A stretch of DNA of 46,080 nucleotides from Fundidesulfovibrio soli (lineage in GTDB: Bacteria; Desulfobacterota; Desulfovibrionia; Desulfovibrionales; Desulfovibrionaceae): contig NZ_JAKZKW010000012.1 in the NCBI RefSeq assembly GCF_022808695.1, positions 62,903 through 108,982 on the forward strand. The letters run 5' to 3'. Below, in pieces: positions 21,140 through 30,053 of the stretch. Position numbers and translations under genes: made by a program. A model generated the notes under the pieces. The model had not been told where the DNA came from and made no database searches. It worked only from the letters and a program-made list of their open reading frames with translations. Position 1 is the stretch's first letter, and every line of letters starts with the position of its first letter.

Positions 21140-22258
21140 ATGCCGAGCCAATCCGCCATAGACAACAAGGCGTTAAACGACCTCGAACTCGCCCAGGAGC
21201 GCACGATACTGGCCTCCAAGCCGCAGCGCCTCGTCTTCGAGACCACCAACCGCTGCAACCTGCGCTGCGCCATGTGTGGCCAGTCCCACCGGGACTTCGT
21301 GGGCCGCGACCTGCAGCCCGAGGTCTTCGACAATACCGAGCCCTACTGGGACACCGTGCACGACGCCTCGCTGTTCGGCTGGGGCGAGCCCCTGATGAAC
21401 AAGCACCTGGGCAGCTACTTCGACAAGCTGGCCCAGCGCGGGCCGGACATCTTCGTGCTCACCAACGCCATGCTCCTCAAGCAGGAGATGATCGACCGCT
21501 TCCTGGCGGGCGGCCTGGCCTACCTGAACTTCTCCGTGGACGGGGCCAAGGCCGCCACCTACAACCGCATCCGCCGCGGCGCGGACTTCGACACCGTCAT
21601 CGCCAACATCGCCAAGGTGGTGGCCAGCAAGCGCAAGCTCGGCGTGAAGCACCCCTACCTGCGCATGGTCTTCGTGGGCATGCGCTCCAACGTGGAGGAG
21701 TTCCCCGATTTCGTCGATCTGGCCGCCAATCTGGGCATGGACGAGGCCAAGATGGTGCACATGATCGCCTACGGCCAGGAGATGGTCGACGAGATCCTCT
21801 TCGACCATAAGGAGCTCACCAACTCCGTGCTGGACGAGGCCGAGCGCCGCGCCAAGGCCCACGGCATCAAGCTGACCATCCCCGACCGCTTCGACCTCTC
21901 CGGCAAGCCCGTGCTGGAGACCATGGACTCCCTGCACAAGAAGTGCCCCCGCCCCTGGGAGGAGATCTTCGTGCAGTCCGACGGCAAGGTGCGGCTGTGC
22001 ATGCTCTCCAAGGACATCATGGGCGACCTCAACACCGAATCAGTCGAGGACATCTGGAACAACGAGAAGTTCCAGCGGGTGCGGGCCACCATCAACACCC
22101 CCGACGCCATGTCCACCTGCGCCAAGTGCCCCCAGTACAAGGAGATGAACGTCAACGACCGCGCCGCGTTCATCCAGGTGGAGACCACCCTGCCCGGCAC
22201 CCGGCCGCCCCAGCCCGACGCCGGCATGGCGGAGGGCCACCCGGAGATCCGGGCGTGA
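21140..22258 (+). CDS. Radical SAM/SPASM-type protein
   Basis: The protein is 372 residues; the ATG has AGGAGG at 8 bases. The radical SAM cluster motif is CNLRCAMC (C-x3-C-x2-C) near residue 38, followed by a GWGEPLMNKHLG segment and a C-terminal Cys-rich region (CPRPWEEIFVQSDGKVRLCM and CAKCPQY) typical of SPASM or twitch auxiliary cluster domains. The stop overlaps the next gene's GTG by 4 bp, so it is tightly coupled to sugar-nucleotide genes. A role in modifying a heptose-derived sugar or its carrier is inferred from this context only; the substrate cannot be read from the sequence. Confidence 0.85.
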   Translation: MPSQSAIDNKALNDLELAQERTILASKPQRLVFETTNRCNLRCAMCGQSHRDFVGRDLQPEVFDNTEPYWDTVHDASLFGWGEPLMNKHLGSYFDKLAQRGPDIFVLTNAMLLKQEMIDRFLAGGLAYLNFSVDGAKAATYNRIRRGADFDTVIANIAKVVASKRKLGVKHPYLRMVFVGMRSNVEEFPDFVDLAANLGMDEAKMVHMIAYGQEMVDEILFDHKELTNSVLDEAERRAKAHGIKLTIPDRFDLSGKPVLETMDSLHKKCPRPWEEIFVQSDGKVRLCMLSKDIMGDLNTESVEDIWNNEKFQRVRATINTPDAMSTCAKCPQYKEMNVNDRAAFIQVETTLPGTRPPQPDAGMAEGHPEIRA

Positions 22259-23658
22259 AGACCGCGGTCGTCCTGAGTGCGGGCCTGGGCACCAGGCTGC
22301 GGCCCCTGACCGACACCTGCCCCAAGCCCATGGTCCCGGTGGCGGGGGTGCCCCTGCTGGAGCGCACCGTGCGCCACCTGGCCGCCCACGGCTTCACGCG
22401 GGTCTGCGTGAACCTGCACCACCTCTCCCACGTGGTGCGCGAGGCCTTCGGCGACGGCGCGGCCCTGGGCGTGCAGATGGTCTACAGCGAAGAGCCCGAG
22501 CTGCTGGGCACCGCCGGTGCCTTGAACGCCTTCCGCGCCCACCTGCGCGACCCGTTCCTGGTCTGGTACGGGGACGTGCTCTCCGATTTCGACATCACCG
22601 CCATGAAGGCCTTCCACCAGCGCTCGCGCGGCATGGCCACCGTGGGCCTCTACCGGGTGGACAACCCCACCCAGTGCGGCCTTGTGGACATGGACGCCAC
22701 CGGGCGCATCAGCCGCTTCGTGGAGAAGCCCCCCGTGGCCTTCACGGACCTGGCCAACGCCGGGGTGTACATCTGCGAGCCGGAAGTGCTGGGCTTCGTC
22801 CCCGCCTCCGGGTTCAGCGACTTCGGTCACGACGTGTTCCCGGCCATGCTTGCTGCCGGAGCGCCCCTGTACGGCTTCGCCATCGAGGCCCCGCTCATCG
22901 ACATCGGCTCCCCCGAGAAGCTGGCCCGGGCCAACGCCCTGCTGGCCCACGCGCCCGACCCCGCGCCCGTCTGCCTGGCCCTGCAGGAGTTCGACAGCGA
23001 GGCCTTCCGGCAGGACTACTACCGTGTGGTCCGGCAGGACTATCCCGCCCTGGCCCGCCAGCTGGCCCGCCTGCGTGAAGGCGGGAAACCCTTCCTGGCC
23101 GACGCCAAGCTGCCCTCCTCCGACATCGAGGGCGCCAAGGCGCTCATGCGCCTCGGGTTCATCAAGGTCTGCGCGCAGGTGACCTTCTCGCGCGACCTGA
23201 CCGGCGTGGCCGCCGTGGCCTCGGGCGAGCCCATGGGCGCTGCGGAGCTGCCCGACGACGAACTGGACGCCCACGCCGCCAACTTTCCTTTCAGCCGCTT
23301 CGGGCTGGACCCCCATGTCACCTTCGAGGAGCGCGTGCGCCATCAGCGCAAGTGGATCGCCAACACCATGCGCTCCGCCGAGGTGCTCAAATTCATGGAA
23401 TCCGGCGGCTTCGTCAGCTTCCGCAGGCGCGGCGAGGCCGTGGCCATCGACCTGGTCTCAGTGCTGCCCAAGGCCAGGGGGCGCGGCTCCCTGCTGCTGG
23501 GCCGCCTGGCGGGCTGGGCAGCGGGTCAGGGCTTCAAGCGCATCGACGTGACCACCGAGGCCGAGAACCTGACCGCCTGCCTGTTCTACGAGAAGAACGG
23601 CTACCGCCTGGCCGGGGCCGCCACGGTTTTCCACATGCGAAGAGGTGTAGAAGAATGA
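22255..23658 (+). CDS. Sugar nucleotidyltransferase fused to GNAT acetyltransferase
   Basis: Start GTG (overlapping the radical SAM stop, GTGA), 467 residues. Residues 1 to about 230 are a sugar-phosphate nucleotidyltransferase: LSAGLGTRLRPLTDTCPKPM contains the G-x-G-T-R and Lys-Pro signature, then a WYGDVLSDFD metal site. HddC, which makes GDP-D-glycero-alpha-D-manno-heptose, is the likely relative given the neighbours. The last third (about 300-465) is a GNAT fold with KARGRGSLLLGRLAGWA as acetyl-CoA loop and LFYEKNGYRLAG near the end. Such domains N-acetylate amino sugars. The fusion implies that an amino-heptose-like product may be made. It overlaps the next gene by 4 bp. Confidence 0.8.
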   Translation: MKTAVVLSAGLGTRLRPLTDTCPKPMVPVAGVPLLERTVRHLAAHGFTRVCVNLHHLSHVVREAFGDGAALGVQMVYSEEPELLGTAGALNAFRAHLRDPFLVWYGDVLSDFDITAMKAFHQRSRGMATVGLYRVDNPTQCGLVDMDATGRISRFVEKPPVAFTDLANAGVYICEPEVLGFVPASGFSDFGHDVFPAMLAAGAPLYGFAIEAPLIDIGSPEKLARANALLAHAPDPAPVCLALQEFDSEAFRQDYYRVVRQDYPALARQLARLREGGKPFLADAKLPSSDIEGAKALMRLGFIKVCAQVTFSRDLTGVAAVASGEPMGAAELPDDELDAHAANFPFSRFGLDPHVTFEERVRHQRKWIANTMRSAEVLKFMESGGFVSFRRRGEAVAIDLVSVLPKARGRGSLLLGRLAGWAAGQGFKRIDVTTEAENLTACLFYEKNGYRLAGAATVFHMRRGVEE

Positions 23659-25238
23659 TCATCGCCAAGTCTCCGGTGCGCCTGAGCTTCGGAGGCGGTG
23701 GCACGGACCTGCCCGCCTATTACGAGGCCCACGGCGGGGCCGTGCTCTCCGTGACCATCGACAAGTATTTCTATTCCGTGCTGGAGGAGATCCCCGGCCC
23801 GGGCGTGGAGATTTCCTCCTCCGACTACCAGCTGCACCAGCGCATCGCCGACCTGGACAAGGCCAACCTCAAGGACGCCCTGCGCATCCCCAAGGCGGTG
23901 CTGCGCCACTTCGGTATCAAGGGCGGGGTGATGCTCTCGCTCAAGTCCGACATCCCGCCGGGCTCGGGCCTGGGCCTCTCGGGCGCGGTGGCCACCAGCC
24001 TGGTGCGCTGCGTGGGAGCCTACGCCGGGCAGGAGCTGGACAAGGCCAAGGTGGGCGAGCTGGCCACGCACATCGAGCTCACCGTGCTGGGCCGCCCCAT
24101 CGGCATGCAGGACCAGTACGCCTCGGCCCACGGCGGCCTGAACTTCCTGACTTTCGACACCTCCGGCACCCGCGTGGAGCCCATCGAAGTCAGCCGCTCC
24201 CGCCAGCAGGAGCTGCGCCGCCACCTGATGCTCTTCCACACCGGCTCCTCGCGCGACTCGGCCCGCATCCTGGAGGGGCAGCGCCAGGCCACCCAGGAGC
24301 GCGACCAGTCCGTGCTGGAGGCCCTGCACCAGGTCAAGCGCACGGCCTACCGCATGCGCGAGATCCTGGAGGGCGGCGACATCCGCGAGATCGGCACGCT
24401 GCTGCACGAGTCCTGGCAGCACAAGAAGCGTTTCGCCAAGTCCGTCTCCAACCCGGACATCGACCTCTACTACGACACGGCCATGCGCAACGGGGCCCTG
24501 GGCGGCAAGATCACCGGCGCGGGCGGCGGCGGCTTCCTGCTGGTGTTCTGCGAGCCCGGGAACCAGCCCGCCGTCAGCGAGGAGTTGACCGCCCTTGGCC
24601 TGCAGGAGCTGGCCTTCGACTTCGAGTACGGCGGCTCCCAGATCACCCTGGACCAGGCCGGGCGCTTCAAGTCCACCATCACGCCGGAGGGCTACCTCCT
24701 GGGCATGCGCGCCGTGGTCAACCGGCTGGACAAGGCCCAGATCGGGCGCATGGCCGACACCCTGCACGCGGCCTACATGGCGGACAAGCAGATCTTCATC
24801 ATGGGCAACGGCGGTTCGGCGGCCACGGCCTCGCACTTCTGCTCCGACCTGGCCAAGACCGTGGCCGTGAACGGGCGGCGCGGCTTCCGGGCCATCCCCC
24901 TCACGGACAACATCCCCCTGATGACGGCCTGGGGCAACGACGTGGGCTTCGAGGACATCTTCTCCGGCCAGCTGCGCAACCTGCTCAACGAGGGCGACGT
25001 TGTCATCGGCATCTCGGGCGGCGGCATGAGCCCCAACGTGATCAAGGCCATGGAGCTGGCCCGCGAGCGGGGCGCGCACACCATCGGCCTCACGGGCTTC
25101 TCGGGCGGCAAACTCAAGGACGTGGCCGAGGAGTGCTTCATCGTGCCCTCGGGCAACTACCAGTTCATCGAGGACGTGCACATGATGCTGGTGCACCTGC
25201 TCACCAGCCTGATCCGCGAACAGCTGGCCGAGGTCTAG
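23655..25238 (+). CDS. Heptose-7-phosphate kinase (GHMP) fused to phosphoheptose isomerase (SIS)
   Basis: The protein is 527 residues; the ATG overlaps the previous stop (ATGA). Residues 1-335 are a GHMP kinase: APVR-like start SPVRLSFGGGGTDLPAYY, phosphate loop PPGSGLGLSGAVATSLV and C-terminal GGKITGAGGGGFLLVF, all typical of HddA. Residues about 345-527 are a SIS domain of the GmhA type (MGNGGSAATASHFCSDLAKT; GISGGGMSPNVIKAM). GmhA converts sedoheptulose-7-phosphate to heptose-7-phosphate, and HddA phosphorylates C1. The fusion thus joins consecutive steps; the GmhB phosphatase is not in the window. The order isomerase-kinase is reversed in the polypeptide. Confidence 0.9.
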   Translation: MIIAKSPVRLSFGGGGTDLPAYYEAHGGAVLSVTIDKYFYSVLEEIPGPGVEISSSDYQLHQRIADLDKANLKDALRIPKAVLRHFGIKGGVMLSLKSDIPPGSGLGLSGAVATSLVRCVGAYAGQELDKAKVGELATHIELTVLGRPIGMQDQYASAHGGLNFLTFDTSGTRVEPIEVSRSRQQELRRHLMLFHTGSSRDSARILEGQRQATQERDQSVLEALHQVKRTAYRMREILEGGDIREIGTLLHESWQHKKRFAKSVSNPDIDLYYDTAMRNGALGGKITGAGGGGFLLVFCEPGNQPAVSEELTALGLQELAFDFEYGGSQITLDQAGRFKSTITPEGYLLGMRAVVNRLDKAQIGRMADTLHAAYMADKQIFIMGNGGSAATASHFCSDLAKTVAVNGRRGFRAIPLTDNIPLMTAWGNDVGFEDIFSGQLRNLLNEGDVVIGISGGGMSPNVIKAMELARERGAHTIGLTGFSGGKLKDVAEECFIVPSGNYQFIEDVHMMLVHLLTSLIREQLAEV

Positions 25239-25310
25239 GCCCGCGTGGACGGCCCGGGGGAAAGGCCATGAACCTTGCGCGAAGCCGCATGAATCCGGGG
25301 CGCTGAAGGC

Positions 25311-26321
25311 ATGGCCGCCACGGCCGGCGAACCGCCCGTCTACCCCTGGTCCGGCCAGGAGGATTGCTTCGACTCCGCCGGAAGGGCGGTCCCATGCGCG
25401 GGCACGGGGCAGGACGGCGCGTTCAGGCCGGGCCGCCCCTGGCCCGCGCCGCGCTTCGAGAGCGTGGGGGGCTCCCTCGCCGCCCGGGATCATCTCGCCC
25501 AGAGCGAGATTGCCCAGAGCCAGACTGGGCTGGACAGGCTCGTGCTCGACCGGCTCACCGGGCTGACCTGGCCCCGCGACGCCTCGGCCGCGCCATGGCC
25601 CATGACCCTTGAGGAGGCCCGGGCCTGGGTCGCGGAGCGCAACGCGCAGTCCTGGCTGGGCCACGCCGACTGGCGGCTGCCCGCGCGGCGCGAGCTGCTG
25701 GCCCTGGTCAGCCTGGCCCACGCCCGCCCGGCCCTGCCGCGGGGGCATCCCTTCGTGAACATCTTCCAGCACTGGCATTGGACCTCCACCCCGGCAGCCA
25801 GCGCGCCGGGGCACTTCTGGCGCGTACACCTTGAGGGCGGGCGCATGTTCCCCGGTCCCGGGGATGCACGGCATATGGTCCTGCCCGTGCGAGGGATGAG
25901 CTGGCTCCCGCCCGAGACGCCGGGGCTGGCCGCGCTGGCGGGGCGCCCCTGGCCCGAGCCGCGCTTCGAGCAGGCGGAGGAGGGCGTTCTGGACCACCTG
26001 ACCGGGTTGGCCTGGCTGGGCGCGGAGCAGCCGCAGAGAGGGGAAGCCACCTGGGCCGAGGCCCTGGAGTCCGCCGGAAACACCCCAGGCTGGCGGTTGC
26101 CCACGATCTGGGAGCTGGAGAGCCTTGTGGACGCCTCACGGGCCTGGCCCGCGCTCGCGCCGGGGCACCCGTTCGGCCAGGAGCTGGACGGCGTGTGGTC
26201 CTCCACCTCCAGTGGCTATGATCCGGCTTGGGCCTGGGTGCTCTACTTCGGCAAGGGCGCGGTGGGGGTGGGGCATAAACCCGGGCGACATTTCAAATTT
26301 TTGTTGACGAGAGAACGTTGA
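25311..26321 (+). CDS. DUF1566 (Lcl C-terminal domain) repeat protein
   Basis: The 336-residue protein has two DUF1566-like units. The first has LDRLTGLTWPRDA, HADWRLPARRELLAL and HWTSTPAA; the second has LDHLTGLAWLGAE, GWRLPTIWELESLV and VWSSTSSGYDPAWAWVLYF. The D-x-x-T-G-L-x-W and WRLP-x-x-x-E-L motifs are the family hallmarks. Function is unknown; the fold is shared with some surface proteins. There is no signal peptide at the chosen start, and the ribosome site is weak (GAAGGC), so a different start is possible. It is the last gene before the tRNA pair. Confidence 0.8.
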   Translation: MAATAGEPPVYPWSGQEDCFDSAGRAVPCAGTGQDGAFRPGRPWPAPRFESVGGSLAARDHLAQSEIAQSQTGLDRLVLDRLTGLTWPRDASAAPWPMTLEEARAWVAERNAQSWLGHADWRLPARRELLALVSLAHARPALPRGHPFVNIFQHWHWTSTPAASAPGHFWRVHLEGGRMFPGPGDARHMVLPVRGMSWLPPETPGLAALAGRPWPEPRFEQAEEGVLDHLTGLAWLGAEQPQRGEATWAEALESAGNTPGWRLPTIWELESLVDASRAWPALAPGHPFGQELDGVWSSTSSGYDPAWAWVLYFGKGAVGVGHKPGRHFKFLLTRER

Positions 26322-26340
26322 AGACGTAGAGGACTTTTCC

Positions 26341-26369
26341 TTGACAGCGCGAGGCCGTGCGGATAAACG
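26341..26369 (+). promoter_or_regulatory. Sigma-70 promoter of the tRNA operon
   Basis: TTGACA (26341-26346), a 17-bp spacer and TAAACG (26364-26369) lie 20 bp before the mature tRNA-Lys. Confidence 0.82.
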
Positions 26370-26389
26370 GTGTCTCCGCTTGGGCGGAC

Positions 26390-26465
26390 GGGCCGTTAAC
26401 TCAGTCGGTAGAGTACCTGCCTTTTAAGCAGAGAGCCGCAGGTTCGAATCCTGCACGGCCCACCA
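26390..26465 (+). tRNA. tRNA-Lys (anticodon TTT)
   Basis: The acceptor stem GGGCCGT / ACGGCCC closes with encoded CCA. The D-arm, the anticodon loop CTTTTAA (anticodon 26423-26425) and the T-arm GCAGG-TTCGAAT-CCTGC are complete. The top anticodon-stem pair is a C-A mismatch. Confidence 0.96.
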
Positions 26466-26471
26466 TATCGC

Positions 26472-26547
26472 GTCCCCATCGTCTAGTGGCCTAGGACGGC
26501 GGCCTCTCACGCCGCTAACAGGGGTTCAAATCCCCTTGGGGACGCCA
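26472..26547 (+). tRNA. tRNA-Glu (anticodon CTC)
   Basis: The acceptor stem GTCCCCA / TGGGGAC has G as discriminator and encoded CCA. The anticodon stem GCGGC/GCCGC encloses loop CTCTCAC (anticodon 26506-26508). The segment from the anticodon stem to CCA is repeated at 41599-41645 and is the integration site of the island. Confidence 0.96.
26501..26547 (+). repeat. attL: 47-bp 3' end of tRNA-Glu
   Basis: The 47 bases from GGCCTCTCAC to GACGCCA are identical to 41599-41645. The left copy keeps the tRNA functional. Identity ends at both edges in unrelated sequence. Confidence 0.93.
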
Positions 26548-26557
26548 CGGAAAAACA

Positions 26558-26595
26558 GGGACTTACGGAAGAACAACCGTAAGTCCCTATTCTTT
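26558..26595 (+). terminator. Terminator after tRNA-Glu
   Basis: An 11-bp perfect stem GGGACTTACGG / CCGTAAGTCCC is followed by TATTCTTTT. A similar stem with TTACG/CGTAA follows the attR copy (41654-41687). Confidence 0.88.
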
Positions 26596-26615
26596 TACCC
26601 CACGCTATACCCCAC
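26596..26615. other. Probable integrase arm-type sites, left end
   Basis: Two TACCCCAC octamers (26596-26603, 26608-26615) have 12-bp spacing. The same pair with the same spacing lies at 41462-41481. Matching short direct repeats inside both ends are the usual layout of tyrosine-integrase arm sites. Confidence 0.6.
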
Positions 26616-26687
26616 AAGCCTGATCGAAATTGGCGGTAAACGCGGGTTGTGGATTAGCCCCCATTTAGACCGGACACCCTGTCCAAC

Positions 26688-27079
26688 CTACCGGGACCAC
26701 CTCAACTTGCCAATCCCAGACGATATCCGGACGCGGTTGTTGTACACGGCACGTCGGGCCTCATGATCGCCATGCCAGGAGTTCAGACCCTTGCGTTTGG
26801 GTTCGGCGATCCTGGCCCGCCACGGCCCTTCGTCCAGGTCTTTGAGGATTTCACGCGAGAAGTAGCCCTTGTCCGTGACCAAGTCCGCCGGGTCATCCGG
26901 GCACGGCGGCGCGGGAGTGACTCGGCCCAGGCTTTCCAGGGCTGATTCCAACGTCTTCGAGAGCGTCGAAGTGTCGCCGTTGTCCGCTTCGTGGACTTCG
27001 ACCGCCACGACCGCTCCGGTGTCCAGGTCCACCGCATGCTCCGGTTTGTACGCTAGGTGCGTCCGACCATCCTTCATCA
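26688..27079 (-). pseudogene. Transposase fragment (DDE type, IS1182/IS5-like)
   Basis: The frame reads KDGRTHLAYKPEHAVDLDTG, then VVAVEVHEADNGDTSTL and LVTDKGYFSREILKDL, as in the middle part of DDE transposases of the IS1182-like group. The N-terminal half is missing and the frame begins right at the edge of the ISL3-type element (27080). The C-terminal end degenerates after ARRAVYNNR. It is a remnant of an older IS cut by the later element or by deletion. Confidence 0.75.
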
Positions 27080-28411
27080 GGTCCTTCCGGGTTTCCTGTG
27101 GGTAGCCCCTGTCACGAGCTGACCGGGTAGAGGTCCAAACCGCCGCAGAAGAAGTAGATGGCGGTCTTGAAAGGATCCCGGTTCCTGTAGCCGCAGGCCT
27201 TGCGCTTGATTGATGGCCATGATCTTGCTGTTTAGCCCTTCAGCCACGCCGTTTGTGATCCGGTGGCGACAGAAGGTCAGAATGTTCTCCAGTTGTCTCT
27301 GGATTAGGCCGCCCACCTTTTGCATCGGGGCCAAGCCTGACTTGTTTACCCATGTCAGCCATCGTTTCACAAACCGCCTGGCCCAGCCGGTGCTCAGGTA
27401 CTTCCAGACGTCATTCAGGCTTTCCTTCATGGCCCAGGCCTTGGCCACCTTGAGGTTCGCCGCTTTCAAGGCCTCAAGGGCTGGCCGGTGCTTGTCCGGC
27501 AGATTCGCCTTCCGGTAGAGCCAGAGGTATTTCGTGCCCTTGAGCCGGTGGTCATCCTGCCCCGTGAGTTCGCGGTGCTCCTGTTTGCGTACCCGATCCA
27601 CCGCCTCACCCACGTGCTTTATGACGTGGAATCGGTCGTGGACGATCTTCCCAGCCGCACCCGGCACATGCTTGAGCGTGGCCTTGAAATAGGGCTCCCA
27701 CATGTCCATGGCCACAGCCTTGATCCGCTCCAGCTGATCCTTGGTGAACTGAAGGTAGTATCCCTCAAGGCTCTCGGTTTTACGCTCGTCGGCCACATAC
27801 TCCACACGTGCTGCCGATCAAATCGCAAACCACGGTCACGTAGTCGTGCCCCTTGCGGAATGCCTTCTCGTCAACGCCAAGATACCGCGAGGGGTTCGAT
27901 TGTTTGCGTTCCCGGCCTCTGCGCACCGCCCTCTCCATGACGCCCCAGGCTTCGTCCCAGGTAATGCGCAGGATGCGCCGGGCTCCCGTGACGGTGGCGC
28001 ACTCGGTCAACATGTCGATGACCAACCGTTCCATAAGCAAGGTGAAGCGGCCTTTGCTCTCAGCCCATGGCACTTTGACCTGCACCACGCCGTGCTCAGG
28101 GCAGTCCCCTCGCGGAATCCGTGCGCTCAGGAACGTCATGAACTGGCACGTGTCCAGATGACGCCATGTCCGAGGCTCGGCATGATCCCGGCAAGTCAGA
28201 TCCCGTCCGCAAATCGGGCACGCCCACCGGACTCCAGGGCTGTGCTCAACTCGGATGTCCACCCGGCCTTCGACCGTGTCCAGTTCAACAGCCTTGACAA
28301 ACCATGGCTCGGCCAAGCCGAGAATCCGCGAATACAGGTCCGTGCCCTTCATGGGTGCCCTCCGGGGAGCACCTTAGCCGGTCAGTTATCCACGGAAAAG
28401 CCTGAAGGAGC
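27080..28411 (-). mobile_element. ISL3-family insertion sequence (degenerate)
   Basis: The ends form imperfect inverted repeats: reading inward, GGTCCTTCCGGGTTTCCTGT (from 27080) against GCTCCTTCAGGCTTTTCCGT (from 28411), with about 20 of 26 bases matching. They enclose a broken transposase gene. No 8-bp target duplication is visible (CTTCATCA versus ATACTTTC), so the flanks have rearranged since insertion. Confidence 0.72.
27111..28352 (-). pseudogene. ISL3-family transposase, frameshifted
   Basis: The N-terminal part (28352 to about 27800) has the zinc-binding CPICGRDLTC and RTWRHLDTCQ segments and RYLGVDEKAFRKGHDYVTVV, the start of the DDE domain. The frame breaks at about 27800 (VVCDL then out of frame), resumes as EYVADERKTESLEGYYLQFT and HDRFHVIKHVGEAVDRVRK, and breaks again near 27215, where a 4-bp ATCA duplication shifts the frame out of the usual ending. 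That ending (KACGYRNRDPFKTAIYFFCG) is readable in another frame, with a stop at 27111. At least two frameshifts make it inactive. Confidence 0.88.
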
Positions 28412-28529
28412 ATACTTTCTGAAGGGTTAGATCTCCAAAGTACGCGAAGGCCATACACGGAACATCGTAATCTGGTGCGCACCCCGGCGACATGAATTCC
28501 ACGGCGCGGATGCGCACCGGCGCAGCCCG

Positions 28530-30053
28530 TTACGGCAGCGGCACGATTCTTCCCGGCGGGTCGACCGGAGCCCGGGGAGATTCGGACTCCGCCACCGCCA
28601 CCCATCCCCCGCCCAGCGACTTGAAGAGGTTGACCTGGGACCGGAAGATGTTCCCATCAACATTGGCGAGCGTGAGTTGGGCGTTGAACAGGCTTCTTTC
28701 GGCGTCCAACACCTCGATGTAGCTCGCATACCCTTCGTCGTAACGCATAAGGGAGAGTTTCGCGGCGTTCGCCAGGGCGTCCACCTGTTGCGCAAGGGCC
28801 ACGCGTTGCTCCTGGGATTTGACGTGGTCCACCAGGGCGTCGTCCACATCGCGGAATGCGCCCTGCACGGTCTGGAAGTAGGCGTACATTGCCTGCTGCT
28901 GGACTGCCTCGCTGGCTTTCACGGTGCCCTTGATGCGGCCGAAATTGAGCAGGGGCATCGTGATCGAGCCTGCTAGCCGAGCGAACCCCGTGCCCGGGGT
29001 GAAGAGGTCACTCAGTTCGGGGCTTGTCGCGCCAAGCAATCCGGTGAGGGAGATCGTGGGGAAGTAGAGCGATTTCGCAACGCCGATCTGGGCGTTGGCC
29101 GCTATGAGCTTCTGCTCTGCAAGGCGGATGTCGGGGCGCCGTTCAAGAAGCTCCGACGGCAGCCCCTGCGGGATATCCGGATGGCGCAGGGCGTCGAGTC
29201 CGCGGTCCCGCAGTATCTTGCCGGGATTTCTGCCGATGAGGATGCTGAGGGCGTTTTCCGTCTGTGCGATCGCCTTTTCGATCTCAGGTATGCGCGCCAG
29301 GGTCTCGCGGTATTCCGCGTCGCTCTGGCTGACCACAACCTCGGACACGAACCCGTGTTTGAGGCGCAACCGGAAGATATCGAGGGACTTCTTACGGCTG
29401 GCCGCGGTTTTGTTGGCGATATCGAGTTGCTTGTCGAGGACGAGGATGTCCAGGTAAGTCCTGACCACGGACCCAACCAGGGTGAGGATCACGGCCCTGC
29501 GGGCCTCTTCGGTGCCCAGCAGTTCGGCCCTCGCGGCCTCGGCCTGCCGGCGTACGCGTCCCCAGAAGTCTATCTCCCAGCTTCCGTTCAGCACGGCCGT
29601 GTAACTGGTCGATGCCGTGGTCGCCCCCGGCAGCTGTGTCTTGGCCGGGGTGAATCCCCCGCTCGTGTTCGGGAAGAAGTCACCCCGGACGGTGACGTAG
29701 CGGCCCACGAATTCCTCGATCCTGGCGGATGCTATCAGCAGGTCCTTGTTTTCCCGCAGCGCAGTGCCGATCAGGTCTTCAAGAACGGGGTCGCCGAACT
29801 GCTTCCACCACGCGGTGTTCGCCACTTCGTCGTTGCCCTTGAGCTCGTATCGGAATTGATCTGGAGATGTGACGTGGGGGCGCTTGTAATCCGGGCCCAC
29901 CGAACAGCCGGTCATGGTGATCAGCAGGAAGACCGCCATTGCGCACATGGACGCCAGGACACTGCTGGCGCTGTCCGGAGAACCCCCAGGGCGGAAACAA
30001 CGGGCCCCTGTTTGCATGAAGCATGGACGCCCGCTGGGCAGAACACTAGGCAT
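28530..30053 (-). CDS. Outer-membrane efflux channel lipoprotein (OprM/NodT family)
   Basis: The ATG at 30053 overlaps the pump stop by 8 bp and has AAGGAG at 8 bases, giving 507 residues. An N-terminal hydrophobic stretch ends in a lipobox LLITMTGC followed by SVGPDYKRP, the classic OprM/NodT beginning. Two TolC-like repeats of coiled helices and strands follow (NTAWWKQFGDPVLEDLI; SYTAVLNGSWEIDFWG; GLPSELLERRPDIRLAEQKL). It forms the exit duct of the tripartite pump and is the last gene of the operon. No clear terminator is seen after it. Confidence 0.92.
   Translation of the reverse strand: MPSVLPSGRPCFMQTGARCFRPGGSPDSASSVLASMCAMAVFLLITMTGCSVGPDYKRPHVTSPDQFRYELKGNDEVANTAWWKQFGDPVLEDLIGTALRENKDLLIASARIEEFVGRYVTVRGDFFPNTSGGFTPAKTQLPGATTASTSYTAVLNGSWEIDFWGRVRRQAEAARAELLGTEEARRAVILTLVGSVVRTYLDILVLDKQLDIANKTAASRKKSLDIFRLRLKHGFVSEVVVSQSDAEYRETLARIPEIEKAIAQTENALSILIGRNPGKILRDRGLDALRHPDIPQGLPSELLERRPDIRLAEQKLIAANAQIGVAKSLYFPTISLTGLLGATSPELSDLFTPGTGFARLAGSITMPLLNFGRIKGTVKASEAVQQQAMYAYFQTVQGAFRDVDDALVDHVKSQEQRVALAQQVDALANAAKLSLMRYDEGYASYIEVLDAERSLFNAQLTLANVDGNIFRSQVNLFKSLGGGWVAVAESESPRAPVDPPGRIVPLP

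Noticed and set aside
27077-27805. A separate intact ISL3 transposase gene
   Set aside because: It is only the C-terminal part of a transposase that begins at 28352; both junctions are frameshifts.
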